Shown piece by piece: positions 1-8,992 of a stretch of DNA of 64,000 nt. Each line of letters opens with the position of its first letter. The stretch's first letter is position 1. Under the pieces are notes generated by a model that was given only the letters and a program-made list of their open reading frames with translations, ran no database searches and was not told the origin of the DNA. Both the position numbers and the translations under genes were made by a program. Origin of the DNA: Pseudomonas marginalis (GTDB taxonomy: Bacteria > Pseudomonadota > Gammaproteobacteria > Pseudomonadales > Pseudomonadaceae); the NCBI RefSeq assembly GCF_008692035.1, contig NZ_VTFG01000002.1, forward strand, positions 1,054,001 through 1,118,000. The letters are read 5' to 3'.

Positions 1-1
1 C

Positions 2-895
2 GCGCCGCTGGACGAAGCGCTCAAGCCCCTGCCGCCGGTGCCGCACCTGGATGCGGCCAAGGTCGAACTGGGCCGCCAGCTGTTCAATGAGCCGCGCCTG
101 TCAGTGAACAACACGCTGTCGTGCGCCAGTTGCCATCACCTCGAATCCGGGGGCGCCGACACCAGGCCCTTCTCCCTGGGTTTCGACGGCAAACCCGTGG
201 AGATCAATACACCGTCGGTCTTCAACGCCAGCCTGAACTTCAAACAGTTCTGGAATGGCCGGATGGACACCCTGGAAGCGCAGGTCGAGCAAGTGGTCAT
301 CAGCCCGGTGGAAATGGGCAGCGACTGGAACACGGTGGTGCAGAACCTGACCGCCCTGCCCGCCTACCAGGCGGCGTTCAAGCAGGCCTACCCCGATGGC
401 GTCACCGCCGCCAATGTGCAAAACGCCCTGGCCACCTATGAACGCACGCTGCTGACGCCCAACTCACGGTTTGACCAGTACCTGCTGGGCAACACGGAAA
501 TCCTCACGATCCAGGAAAAGTACGGCTACCAGCGCTTCAAGGATTACGGTTGCATCGCCTGTCACCAGGGCATCAACATCGGCGGCAACATGTTCCAGAA
601 ATTCGGCGTGATGGGCGACTACTTCAAGGCCCGCGGCAACCCCGTCGAGTCGGACCTGGGGCGCTACCTGCTAACCAAGGATGAGGAAGACCGGCACGTG
701 TTCAAGGTCCCCAGCCTGCGTAACGTCGCGGTCACGGCCCCGTATTTTCACGATGCCTCGGCCAAGACCCTGGAAGAAGCCGTCGACGTGATGTTCAAGT
801 TCCAACTGGGGCGCAATCCTTCACAGGAGGATAAAGACCTGATCATCCAGTTTCTCAAGACCCTGACCGGCGAATGGAAAGGCAAGCCTTTATGA
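2..895 (+). CDS. Di-haem cytochrome c peroxidase (MauG/CcpA family), 5' end outside window
   Basis: The reading frame is open to the left edge, so only the last 297 codons are visible. Two CXXCH haem-binding motifs are present: CASCH near base 121 and CIACH near base 550. That is the pattern of bacterial di-haem cytochrome c peroxidases and MauG-like proteins, which reduce hydrogen peroxide or do related oxidative chemistry in the periplasm. The conserved region NVAVTAPYFHDAS near the C-terminus fits the family. The signal peptide, if any, is upstream of the window. The stop lies 10 bases before the sensor kinase gene on the same strand, so they are probably co-transcribed. The exact physiological substrate cannot be read from sequence. 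Confidence 0.88.
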   Translation, partial: APLDEALKPLPPVPHLDAAKVELGRQLFNEPRLSVNNTLSCASCHHLESGGADTRPFSLGFDGKPVEINTPSVFNASLNFKQFWNGRMDTLEAQVEQVVISPVEMGSDWNTVVQNLTALPAYQAAFKQAYPDGVTAANVQNALATYERTLLTPNSRFDQYLLGNTEILTIQEKYGYQRFKDYGCIACHQGINIGGNMFQKFGVMGDYFKARGNPVESDLGRYLLTKDEEDRHVFKVPSLRNVAVTAPYFHDASAKTLEEAVDVMFKFQLGRNPSQEDKDLIIQFLKTLTGEWKGKPL

Positions 896-905
896 GCAGA
901 CCGTC

Positions 906-2720
906 ATGACCCTTTCTCGCCGCCGCACCAGCCAGTTGGCCTTGGGGTTGATCACCCTGTTGCTGGCCTCGACCCTGATTTTTCTGTACATCAAGTCGTC
1001 CAGCGACCAGGCGTCTTCCTACACCCACTCCCGGGACCTGATCCGGCAGTTGCAGCAACTCAATGCCCAGTGGGACAGCGAAGTCCTCAAGGCCAGGATA
1101 GCCATCACCCACAACTACGACCCCCTGGTGACGCCCCTGACGGAAATGACCCGGTTGTGGGCCGAACTGGAAGCACGCGACTCGTACCACAGCCCGCAAG
1201 ACCTGCCCGCCTGGCAAGCCAGCCAACAGGCTTATCAGGCGGCCATCCAGGAAAAGGCCCGGCGCGTCGACCAGTTCAAGTCCCATAACGCGGTATTGCG
1301 CAATTCCCTGGCCTTCCTGCCGACTGCCGAAGACGATATCCAGGCGCAGTTCAACCAGGTGAACGACGATACAAAACCGCAACTGCAAAGCGTGGCCACC
1401 GACACCTACGACTTGCTGCTCAGCAGCCTTGAATTCGCCCAGGTCACCAGCGACGAGCGCGCCGCCGACATTCTCGTCGGCCTGGGCAAGCTGGCCGTCA
1501 ACCAGGAACTGCTGCCCAGCGAATTCCGCGGCCCGGTGGAGATCCTGAGCAATCACATCGAACTGATCCTGCGCGAGCAGCCGGTGGTGAACACGTTGCT
1601 CGAACAGATCGCCGCCATTCCGGTAGCCGAACGCCTGGATGACCTGACCACCCACCTCAACCAGGACCAACAGGCCCTCGACCTGGTCGAGCAGCAATAC
1701 CACCGTTACCTGCTGGTGTTCTCGACCCTGCTGGTGGCCCTGCTGCTGTTCCTGACGGTTCGCCTGCTGCGTAGTTTCGCCGAGATCAACCGCGTCAACC
1801 GCGCCTTGCAGGCGGTGAACGAAACCCTGGAACAGCGTGTGGAACGACGTACCCGACAGCTCAAGGATGCCCAGAGCGAGCTGATGGACAGCGCGCGCCA
1901 GGCCGGCATGGCGGAGATCGCCACCAACGTGCTGCACAACGTCGGCAATGTGCTTAACAGCGTGAACATCTCCGCCGACCTGGTCACCCGCAAACTGCGC
2001 AGCAGCAAGGCAATGGGCCTGGGCAAGGCCATGCAGTTGATCAACGAACGCCAGGGCGACCTGGGCACTTTTATCACCGAAGATGAGAAGGGCAAGTTGC
2101 TGCCCGGCTACTTGAACCAGTTGGTGGACGCCATTGCCGTCGAGCAACAAGGCCTGATCGAGGAACTGGGGCAATTGAGCAAAAGCGTGGACCATATCAA
2201 GGACATTGTCTCCACCCAACAATCCTATGCGGGCGCGCCCTCGCTCAAGGAGCCGGTGCAGATCAGCACCTTGATGGAAGACGCCCTGCGCATGAACGCG
2301 GGGGCCCTGAGCCGGCACAATGTCACAGTGGTCAAGCACTACGGGCAGGTGCCGGAAGTCCTCGGGGACAAACACCGCTTGCTGCTGATCATGGTCAACC
2401 TGATCAGCAACGCCAAGTACGCCATGTCCAACCTCACCGACCGGCCACGGCAGATGACCCTTACGGTCCAGTCGCTGGAGGACAACAGGTTGCAGATCAG
2501 CGTGAAGGACGAAGGCGAAGGCATACCGGCCGAGAACATGACCCGGATATTTACCCATGGTTTTACCACCCGCAAGGAAGGCCACGGTTTCGGGCTGCAC
2601 AGCTGCGCCCTGGCCGCCGTCGAAATGGACGGCCACCTCAGCGCCCACAGCGACGGGCCGGGCCTGGGCGCGCTATTCACCCTGACGATCCCCCTCATTC
2701 CTGCCGGAAGCCTCGTATGA
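906..2720 (+). CDS. Membrane sensor histidine kinase
   Basis: A 604-residue inner-membrane sensor kinase. A first membrane segment spans about residues 10-28, followed by a long helical sensor region (about 30-260), a second membrane segment (about 265-285), a coiled-coil linker and a dimerisation segment with the likely phospho-accepting His in NVLHNVGNVLNSV. The ATPase domain shows an N-box (NLISNAKYAM), a G1 box (DEGEGIP) and a G2 box (GHGFGLH). The phospho-acceptor motif differs from the usual HE(I/L)xNP form. The stop overlaps the next gene's start (ATGA), so the two are translationally coupled. The signal sensed is unknown; the upstream peroxidase hints at a redox link, which is inference only. 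Confidence 0.85.
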   Translation: MTLSRRRTSQLALGLITLLLASTLIFLYIKSSSDQASSYTHSRDLIRQLQQLNAQWDSEVLKARIAITHNYDPLVTPLTEMTRLWAELEARDSYHSPQDLPAWQASQQAYQAAIQEKARRVDQFKSHNAVLRNSLAFLPTAEDDIQAQFNQVNDDTKPQLQSVATDTYDLLLSSLEFAQVTSDERAADILVGLGKLAVNQELLPSEFRGPVEILSNHIELILREQPVVNTLLEQIAAIPVAERLDDLTTHLNQDQQALDLVEQQYHRYLLVFSTLLVALLLFLTVRLLRSFAEINRVNRALQAVNETLEQRVERRTRQLKDAQSELMDSARQAGMAEIATNVLHNVGNVLNSVNISADLVTRKLRSSKAMGLGKAMQLINERQGDLGTFITEDEKGKLLPGYLNQLVDAIAVEQQGLIEELGQLSKSVDHIKDIVSTQQSYAGAPSLKEPVQISTLMEDALRMNAGALSRHNVTVVKHYGQVPEVLGDKHRLLLIMVNLISNAKYAMSNLTDRPRQMTLTVQSLEDNRLQISVKDEGEGIPAENMTRIFTHGFTTRKEGHGFGLHSCALAAVEMDGHLSAHSDGPGLGALFTLTIPLIPAGSLV

Positions 2721-4096
2721 ACCAGCCTCCCAACCGGCGCATCCTGTTGATTGATGACACACCGTCGATTCATGAGGATTTCCGCAAGATCCTGATGCCG
2801 CCCACTGAATCCAACCAGGAGCTGGATGACATGGAGTCGGCACTGTTCGGTGAAACCAGCAAACCCACGGCTCCCCCTTTCGACCTGCACTCGGCCTACG
2901 GCGGCGAAGAAGGCCTGCAGCTGCTCATCACCGCCATGGCACACCAGCAGCCCTATGCCCTGGCGTTTGTCGACATGCGCATGCCCCAGGGCTGGGACGG
3001 CGCGAGGACCATAGAAGAGCTCTGGAAAGTCGCCCCCGACCTGCAAGTAGTGGTGTGCACCGCGTACTCGGACTATTCCTGGGAGGACCTGCTCGACCGC
3101 CTGCAAGGCCATGATCGCTTGCTGATCCTGAAAAAACCGTTCGATAACATCGAAGTCCAACAGATGGCCAACACCCTGGCCAATAAATGGGACATGGCCC
3201 GTCGCGCCACCCTGCAAACCACTCATCTGGAACGGCTGGTGGAACAACGCACCCACGCGCTGCAGCTGGAAATCGAAGAGCGCAAGCACCTGGAAAGCCA
3301 GCTGGTGCAGTCGGAAAAACTCGCCTCCCTGGGGCAACTCGCTGCGGGCGTGGCCCATGAGATCAATAACCCGGTAGGCTTTATCTCGTCCAACCTCAGC
3401 ACCCTCGACGGCTACTTCACCCAGTTGCAACAGATGCTGGAGGCTTACCGGCAGGCCGAAGAAAGCCTCGCCACGGGTGAACAGCACGAGCAGCTCAAGG
3501 CCTTGCGCACCCGCCTGGAACTGGAGTTTCTACAGGAAGACATTCCGGTGTTGATCCACGAGTCCAAGGAGGGCATCGGCCGCGTGGTGCAGATCGTCAA
3601 GGACCTGAAAAACTTCTCGCGGGTGGACAACGACCAGACCTGGCAATTCGCAAACCTGCAACAGGGCATCGATTCGACGCTGAACATCGTTGCCAGCGAA
3701 CTCAAGTACAAGGCCGATGTGGTCAAGCACTACGCACCGCTGCCAGAGATCGAATGCCTGGCCTCCCAGCTCAACCAGGTGGTGATGAACCTGGTGATCA
3801 ATGCGGCGCAGGCCATGGGGCCGGAGCGCGGCATCATCACCATCAGCAACGGTGTGGAAGGCGAGAACGTGTGGCTGGAAGTGGCGGACAACGGCTGTGG
3901 GATTGCCCCCGAGGCGGTGCAGAAAATCTTCGACCCGTTTTTCACCACCAAGCCGGTGGGCGAAGGCACTGGCTTAGGGCTGTCACTCTCCTACGGCATC
4001 ATCAAGAAACACCATGGCGATATCTCTGTCAGCAGCGAACTGGGCAAGGGCACGAAGTTTCGCGTGGTATTACCGATTCGGCAGACGGCGGCGTAG
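2717..4096 (+). CDS. Response regulator fused to histidine kinase (receiver first)
   Basis: A 459-residue soluble protein with the receiver domain at the N-terminus and the kinase at the C-terminus, the reverse of most hybrid kinases. The receiver has the acidic pair (LLIDDTPS), the phospho-accepting Asp in FVDMRMPQ, the Thr in VVCTAYS and the Lys in LKKPF. An insertion of about 40 residues follows beta-strand 1. A coiled coil (about 165-200) leads to a HisKA domain with the classic H-box GVAHEINNP and then a HATPase domain with N-box, DNGCGI, FFTTKP and GTGLGLS. It overlaps the upstream kinase by 4 bases. A likely scheme is that the membrane kinase phosphorylates this receiver, which then tunes the second kinase; the final output protein is not in the window. 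Confidence 0.87.
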   Translation: MNQPPNRRILLIDDTPSIHEDFRKILMPPTESNQELDDMESALFGETSKPTAPPFDLHSAYGGEEGLQLLITAMAHQQPYALAFVDMRMPQGWDGARTIEELWKVAPDLQVVVCTAYSDYSWEDLLDRLQGHDRLLILKKPFDNIEVQQMANTLANKWDMARRATLQTTHLERLVEQRTHALQLEIEERKHLESQLVQSEKLASLGQLAAGVAHEINNPVGFISSNLSTLDGYFTQLQQMLEAYRQAEESLATGEQHEQLKALRTRLELEFLQEDIPVLIHESKEGIGRVVQIVKDLKNFSRVDNDQTWQFANLQQGIDSTLNIVASELKYKADVVKHYAPLPEIECLASQLNQVVMNLVINAAQAMGPERGIITISNGVEGENVWLEVADNGCGIAPEAVQKIFDPFFTTKPVGEGTGLGLSLSYGIIKKHHGDISVSSELGKGTKFRVVLPIRQTAA

Positions 4097-4107
4097 GACA
4101 CGCCGCC
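4087..4107 (+). terminator. GC-rich hairpin over the stop codon of the kinase operon
   Basis: GGCGGCGT and ACGCCGCC form a perfect 8-bp stem with a 5-base loop, overlapping the TAG stop at 4094-4096. No T-run follows, so intrinsic termination is uncertain. Confidence 0.35.
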
Positions 4108-4253
4108 GAATCATCCGCCCCTGCGCAACCTGTTATTTCTGACAGTAGACAGACCCTTTTCCCGACTCGAGACTCCACACAAGCAACACGATTGCATGCC
4201 GGTGGCGTGCTGAACGTGAGGCCTGGGCTCTCATCGTCGAAGGAAAGGACACC

Positions 4254-5885
4254 ATGTCTACGCGCCGCGAGTTCCTCACATACGCGTCACTGGGCGCCTT
4301 GCTCATGCCACTGGGCAGGGGCGCCCTGGCGGCCGATACAGCCGACCCGGCCAGTACTTTTTCCTTCGAAGGCTTGATCGAACAGGCACAGGCCGATGCC
4401 TTGAAACCCTACACCTACCCCAGCACCGCATCGGCCGCGCTGCTGGCGCGACTCGACTACGCCGCCCATGGCCAGATCCGCTTCAAACCCGAGCACGCCC
4501 TGTTCGCCAAAGGCCCCGGCAAGTTCCCTGTGACATTCTTTCACCTGGGGTCGTTTTTTCGCACGCCCGTCAGGCTGTATGTGCTGGACAACGGCATCGC
4601 CCGCGAGATCGTCTACGACCCGGCGCACTTTGATATGCCGGGCGACAGCCCGGCCCATGCCCTGCCCCGTAACAGCGGGTTCGCCGGCTTTCGTATCCAG
4701 GAAAGCCGCCTGGGCGACCAGGCCAGGCTGGCGTGGCAACAAAACGACTGGGTGGCCTTTCTTGGCGCGTCGTACTTCCGGGCCATCGGCGAGTTGTACC
4801 AGTACGGCCTGTCGGCACGGGCGATTGCTCTGGATGTGGCACAAGCCGGCAAGGCCGAAGAATTCCCCGACTTCACCCATATCTGGTTCGAGCCGCCAAA
4901 GAACCAGCACACAAACGCCATGACCCTCTACGCGCGGCTCGACGGCCCCAGTATCTGCGGCGCCTACCGTTTCGTGATCCACCGCACACAGGGCGTGGTC
5001 ATGGACATCGACTGCACGTTTTTCCTGCGCAAGAACGTCGGCCGGCTGGGCATTGCGCCGCTGACCTCGATGTTCTGGTTCAGTGAAACCGCCAAGCGCA
5101 CCGCCGCCGACTGGCGCCCCGAGGTCCACGACAGTGACGGCCTGGCGCTGTGGACCGGCAACGGAGAACGTATCTGGCGGCCCTTGAACAACCCGCCACG
5201 CACCCTGGTTTCGGCGTTCAGCGACCGGCAACCGAAGGGCTTCGGCCTGTTACAGCGCGACCGTGATTTCGACCACTACCTCGATGGCGTGAATTACCAG
5301 CGGCGCCCCAGCCTGTGGGTCGAGCCATTGGGCGATTGGGGCGAAGGCAGCGTGCAACTGATGGAAAACGGCACCGACGACGAGATCCACGACAACATCG
5401 TCGCAATGTGGGTGCCCTCGGCCCCGGCGGAAGCGGGCAACCGTTATGCGCTGCGGTATCGCCTGCACTGGCTGGCCCGGGAGCCCTACGTTTCGCCACT
5501 GGCGGTGTGCGTGGCCACTCGCCTGGGCAAAGGCGGCTCACCGGGCGAGCCGCGCCCGCTGGGGGTACGTAAATTCGTGGTGGAATTCCAGGGCGCCCCC
5601 TTGGAAAAACTCGCACCGGGGGTCAAGCCCGAGGCCGTGATCAGTGGCTCCAGGGGCGCGCTCAGCCGGGTCTTTACCGAAGCGGTGCCGGACGGCGTCG
5701 CCGGCCATTGGCGGGCACAGTTCGACCTGAGCGTCGACGGCAAGGACCCGGTGGAATTGCGCCTGTTCCTACGCCTGGACGGCCAGCCGCTGTCAGAGAC
5801 CTGGCTGTATCAGTACCACCCCTTCCATTCGGAATCGACGGCAATCGGTACCCCTTCAACGGCTGACACCGGCAATAGTCCATGA
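4254..5885 (+). CDS. opgD: Glucan biosynthesis protein D (periplasmic glucan)
   Basis: A 543-residue member of the MdoG/OpgG-OpgD family, which shapes the backbone of osmoregulated periplasmic glucans. The N-terminus carries a twin-arginine signal (TRREFLTYAS) followed by a hydrophobic stretch and an ALA-type cleavage site near residue 26. E. coli OpgD is a known Tat substrate, so this fits OpgD rather than OpgG. Length agrees with the family. An AAGGA Shine-Dalgarno sequence lies 8 bases upstream of ATG 4254. The 3' end overlaps the bglX start by 4 bases (ATGA), implying coupled translation of a glucan synthesis protein with a glucosidase. A gene for a glucan-modifying OpgC-like acyltransferase lies on the far side of the island at 56777, about 3 kb away once the island is removed. 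Confidence 0.92.
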   Translation: MSTRREFLTYASLGALLMPLGRGALAADTADPASTFSFEGLIEQAQADALKPYTYPSTASAALLARLDYAAHGQIRFKPEHALFAKGPGKFPVTFFHLGSFFRTPVRLYVLDNGIAREIVYDPAHFDMPGDSPAHALPRNSGFAGFRIQESRLGDQARLAWQQNDWVAFLGASYFRAIGELYQYGLSARAIALDVAQAGKAEEFPDFTHIWFEPPKNQHTNAMTLYARLDGPSICGAYRFVIHRTQGVVMDIDCTFFLRKNVGRLGIAPLTSMFWFSETAKRTAADWRPEVHDSDGLALWTGNGERIWRPLNNPPRTLVSAFSDRQPKGFGLLQRDRDFDHYLDGVNYQRRPSLWVEPLGDWGEGSVQLMENGTDDEIHDNIVAMWVPSAPAEAGNRYALRYRLHWLAREPYVSPLAVCVATRLGKGGSPGEPRPLGVRKFVVEFQGAPLEKLAPGVKPEAVISGSRGALSRVFTEAVPDGVAGHWRAQFDLSVDGKDPVELRLFLRLDGQPLSETWLYQYHPFHSESTAIGTPSTADTGNSP

Positions 5886-8146
5886 GGCTCGGCGGTCAAT
5901 GGGCGCTGCTCTGCCTGGCCCTCAATGCCAGCGGCAACGCTCTCCAGGCCGGCGAGCAGGACCCGGTAGAGGCCTTGTTGCAGCAGATGACGCTGGAAGA
6001 AAAAGTCGATCAACTCAGCCAGCTCGGCGTCCAGGACACACCTACCGGCCCGGTCATTGACCCAGGCGAGCTGGCGCAACGGCCCATGAGCACCGTGGGC
6101 TCGGTCCTTGGCGCCTACGGCGTCGAACAGACCCGCCGGTTACAGGAACACGCCGTCACCCGTTCGCGCCTGCCTATACCGTTGTTGTTTGCCTTTGATG
6201 TGATCCACGGGTTTCGCACCGTATTTCCCGTGCCGTTGGCAGAAGCTGCGGCCTGGGACGTTGACCTGGCACAACGGACCGCTCGCGCGGCGGCCGTTGA
6301 AGCGACGGCCAGCGGCATACACTGGACCTTCGCGCCCATGGTCGACATTGCCCGCGACCCGCGCTGGGGCCGTGTGGTGGAAAGCACCGGCGAAGATCCA
6401 TTCCTGGGCGCAGCGCTGGCCAGCGCCAAGGTGCGGGGGTTCCACGGTGCCGGGCCTGCCGACCCGTCATTTATGCTGGCGACCGCGAAACACTTCGTGA
6501 CCTACGGCGCGGCAGAAGGCGGGCGCGACTACAACGTCGCCGACGTGTCGGAACGCACCTTGCGGGAGGTGTACTTGCCACCTTTCCAGGCGGCCGTGGC
6601 GGCTGGCGTCGATGGGATCATGCCCTCGTTCAACGAACTGGCCGGGACGCCCCTGCACAGCAACACCGCGCTGTTGACCGGTGTGCTGCGCAATCAGTGG
6701 CGGTTCCGTGGCCTCATTGTCAGTGACTTCAACGCCCTCTGGGAGCTGAGCCAGCACGGCATCGCCGGCGGTCCGACCGACCGGGCACGGCTGGCGTTCA
6801 ACGCCGGCGTGGACATCGACATGGTCAGCCAGACGTACCGCCAATACCTGCCCACCCTGGTGCGCACTGGCCAGGTTTCCCTGACCGCCGTGGATAATGC
6901 GGTGCGCCGTGTACTCCAGGCCAAGCAGCGCCTGGGACTGCTTGACGATCCCTACCGCTACAGCGACGAGGCGCGGCAGCGGACCAATGTCCTGACCCCG
7001 CAGCACCGGGCACTGGCACGCGAGGCCGCGCAGAAGTCCATCGTATTGTTGAAAAACACCGACGCCCTGCTGCCGCTGCCCAAGCACCTGCGCAACATGC
7101 TGGTGGTCGGCAGCCTGGCCACGGACGCCGAGGCCACGCTCGGCCCCTGGGCCTTGGCGGCTCATCCCCAAGATTCGATCACGGTCTTGCAGGGCATACG
7201 CCGTGCCGTCGCGCCTGGCACCGAGGTGGTGTACCTGCCCGGCGCTTCGCCCATCAGCACCGAGACGCAGAACCTCAACGAGGTCCGGCAGGCCGCCCGC
7301 CGCGCCGAGGTAGTGGTCGCCGTGCTCGGCGAGCGCGCCGATCAGAGCGGCGAAGCCCGCAGTCGCGCGGACCTGGACCTGCCGGGTGCCCAGGAGGCGC
7401 TGTTGCGTGCCCTGCTGGACAGCGGCAAACCCGTGGTCATCCTGTTGATGAATGGCCGCCCGCTGGTGCTCTCGCAGAACGTGCGCCAGGCGCCGGCGCT
7501 GCTGGAAACCTGGTTCCTGGGCAGTGAGATGGGCCATGCCGTGGCCGATATCCTGTTCGGTGACGTCAACCCCAGCGGCAAACTGCCGATCACGTTCCCC
7601 CGCAACGTGGGGCAGATCCCCCTCTACTACGCGCACAAAAGCACCGGGCGTCCGCCCAGCGGCGATGAAAGGTATACCTCCGGCTATATCGATGAACACT
7701 GGACGCCGCTGTATCCCTTCGGCTTCGGCCTGAGCTATACCTCGTTCAGTTACTCCGCACCGCGGCTCAGCACACAGCGGCTGGCGTCCACCCAAGTGCT
7801 GAGCGTGGCGGTCACCGTCACCAATACCGGAGCGCGCCCAGGCGAAGACATCGTGCAGTTGTACCTGCGCGATGACGTCGCCAGCGTGACCCGCCCGGTT
7901 CGCCAATTACGCGGTTTCCGCAAAGTGCAACTGGCGCCCGGCGAGGCTCGGGACTTGACCTTCACCCTTGACCAGGCGGACTTTGCCCTGCTGGACAGCA
8001 ACTTTTCGCCGGTGATTGAGGCCGGCACGTTCACCGTCTTCGTCGGGGCAGATTCGACCACCGAAAACCAGGCCCGGTTTGAACTGACCGATGGCCGCGC
8101 CTTGTCTATTTCGGGCCAGTCCGTCCCATCACCGGGATCAAACTGA
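5882..8146 (+). CDS. bglX: Periplasmic beta-glucosidase, glycoside hydrolase family 3
   Basis: A 754-residue GH3 enzyme that hydrolyses terminal beta-glucosyl residues. A signal peptide-like N-terminus (about residues 1-25) points to the periplasm. The family motifs are visible: the KHF segment with GGRDYN near residue 210, and the catalytic nucleophile Asp282 in the IVSDFNAL segment. A second alpha/beta domain (about 390-620) and a C-terminal fibronectin III-like domain (about 660-745, GEDIVQLYLRD) follow, as in E. coli BglX. It is translationally coupled to opgD, so periplasmic glucans or their fragments are plausible substrates; that is inferred from context. Confidence 0.92.
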   Translation: MRLGGQWALLCLALNASGNALQAGEQDPVEALLQQMTLEEKVDQLSQLGVQDTPTGPVIDPGELAQRPMSTVGSVLGAYGVEQTRRLQEHAVTRSRLPIPLLFAFDVIHGFRTVFPVPLAEAAAWDVDLAQRTARAAAVEATASGIHWTFAPMVDIARDPRWGRVVESTGEDPFLGAALASAKVRGFHGAGPADPSFMLATAKHFVTYGAAEGGRDYNVADVSERTLREVYLPPFQAAVAAGVDGIMPSFNELAGTPLHSNTALLTGVLRNQWRFRGLIVSDFNALWELSQHGIAGGPTDRARLAFNAGVDIDMVSQTYRQYLPTLVRTGQVSLTAVDNAVRRVLQAKQRLGLLDDPYRYSDEARQRTNVLTPQHRALAREAAQKSIVLLKNTDALLPLPKHLRNMLVVGSLATDAEATLGPWALAAHPQDSITVLQGIRRAVAPGTEVVYLPGASPISTETQNLNEVRQAARRAEVVVAVLGERADQSGEARSRADLDLPGAQEALLRALLDSGKPVVILLMNGRPLVLSQNVRQAPALLETWFLGSEMGHAVADILFGDVNPSGKLPITFPRNVGQIPLYYAHKSTGRPPSGDERYTSGYIDEHWTPLYPFGFGLSYTSFSYSAPRLSTQRLASTQVLSVAVTVTNTGARPGEDIVQLYLRDDVASVTRPVRQLRGFRKVQLAPGEARDLTFTLDQADFALLDSNFSPVIEAGTFTVFVGADSTTENQARFELTDGRALSISGQSVPSPGSN

Positions 8147-8959
8147 GTCCACCTGCAGGTTGTCTGGCGTTTCGTTACTGGCGCAGAATGCCGGATCGAC
8201 CTGAGAGTCCGAACCCAAGGAAACCGTATGAGCCTGTCCTTGCTAAGCCGCTACGCCTTCTTTGCCGTGTGCGTCATTTTCACCCTCGCCAGCCTGCCCT
8301 TTATCCAACACGAATGGCTGTGGCCCATCACCCTGGTCACCGGCGTGTTGAGCCTGATCGGTATTTTCGACCTGTTGCAAAGCCCCCACGCCGTACGCCG
8401 CAACTACCCGATCCTGGGCAATATCCGTTACCTGGTGGAAGCCATCCGCCCGGAGATACGCCAGTACCTGCTGGAGTCCGACAGCGACGCCCTGCCCTTC
8501 TCGCGCTCGCAACGATCCCTGGTGTACTCGCGGGCCAAGAACGAAACCGCCGACAAACCCTTCGGCACCCTGATCGATGTGTACCAGCTGGGTTTCGAAT
8601 TTATCGGCCACTCCATGCGCCCCGCGCCCCTGAGCGACCCCAGCGCCTTTCGCGTGATGGTCGGCGGCCCGCAATGCACCCAGCCGTATTCGGCGTCGGT
8701 GTTCAATATCTCGGCGATGAGCTTTGGCTCGTTGAGCGCCAATGCGATCCGCGCGCTCAACCAGGGCGCCAAGCTCGGCAATTTTGCCCATGACACCGGC
8801 GAAGGCAGCATCAGCCCCTATCACCGCGAAAACGGCGGCGACCTGACCTGGGAACTGGGCAGCGGCTACTTCGGCTGCCGTACCAGCGATGGCCGCTTCG
8901 ACCCGGAGCGCTTCGCCGCGCAGGCGCAGAACCCGCAGGTGCGCATGATCGAAATCAAG

Positions 8960-8964
8960 ATGAG
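8960..8964. repeat. Left copy of 5-bp direct repeat ATGAG (attL core)
   Basis: ATGAG here is matched by 55396-55400. The match extends to ATGAGTCA versus ATGAGCCA with one mismatch (T/C at the sixth base), so the recombination core is probably 5 bp or slightly longer. Confidence 0.75.
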
Positions 8965-8967
8965 TCA

Positions 8968-8992
8968 AAAGTTAAATTGTCAATACGTTGAC
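8968..8992. repeat. Left-end arm site: AAAGTTA plus palindrome GTCAATACGTTGAC
   Basis: AAAGTTA (8968-8974) is the inverse of TAACTTT at the right end (55389-55395), placing similar arms in opposite orientation beside the two ATGAG cores. Just inside, GTCAA-TACG-TTGAC (8979-8992) is a perfect 5-bp inverted repeat with a 4-base spacer. These look like recombinase or accessory-protein binding sites; the role is inferred. Confidence 0.55.
8978..8983 (-). promoter_or_regulatory. Consensus -35 box pointing out of the left end (possible circle-junction promoter)
   Basis: Read on the minus strand this is TTGACA. In the integrated state it points into the host gene. If the island circularised across ATGAG, this box would lie exactly 17 bases from TAAAGT (minus strand, 55396-55391) and would drive the recombinase operon that starts at 55355. 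Confidence 0.45.

Noticed and set aside
855..2648. 597-residue minus-strand frame
   Set aside because: Antisense to the sensor kinase; composition is a typical high-GC shadow with no motifs.
6467..7906. 479-residue minus-strand frame
   Set aside because: Antisense shadow of bglX, whose catalytic motifs are intact on the plus strand.
8960..8992. tRNA gene as attachment site
   Set aside because: The junction is inside a protein-coding gene; no tRNA-like cloverleaf or CCA end is present on either side.
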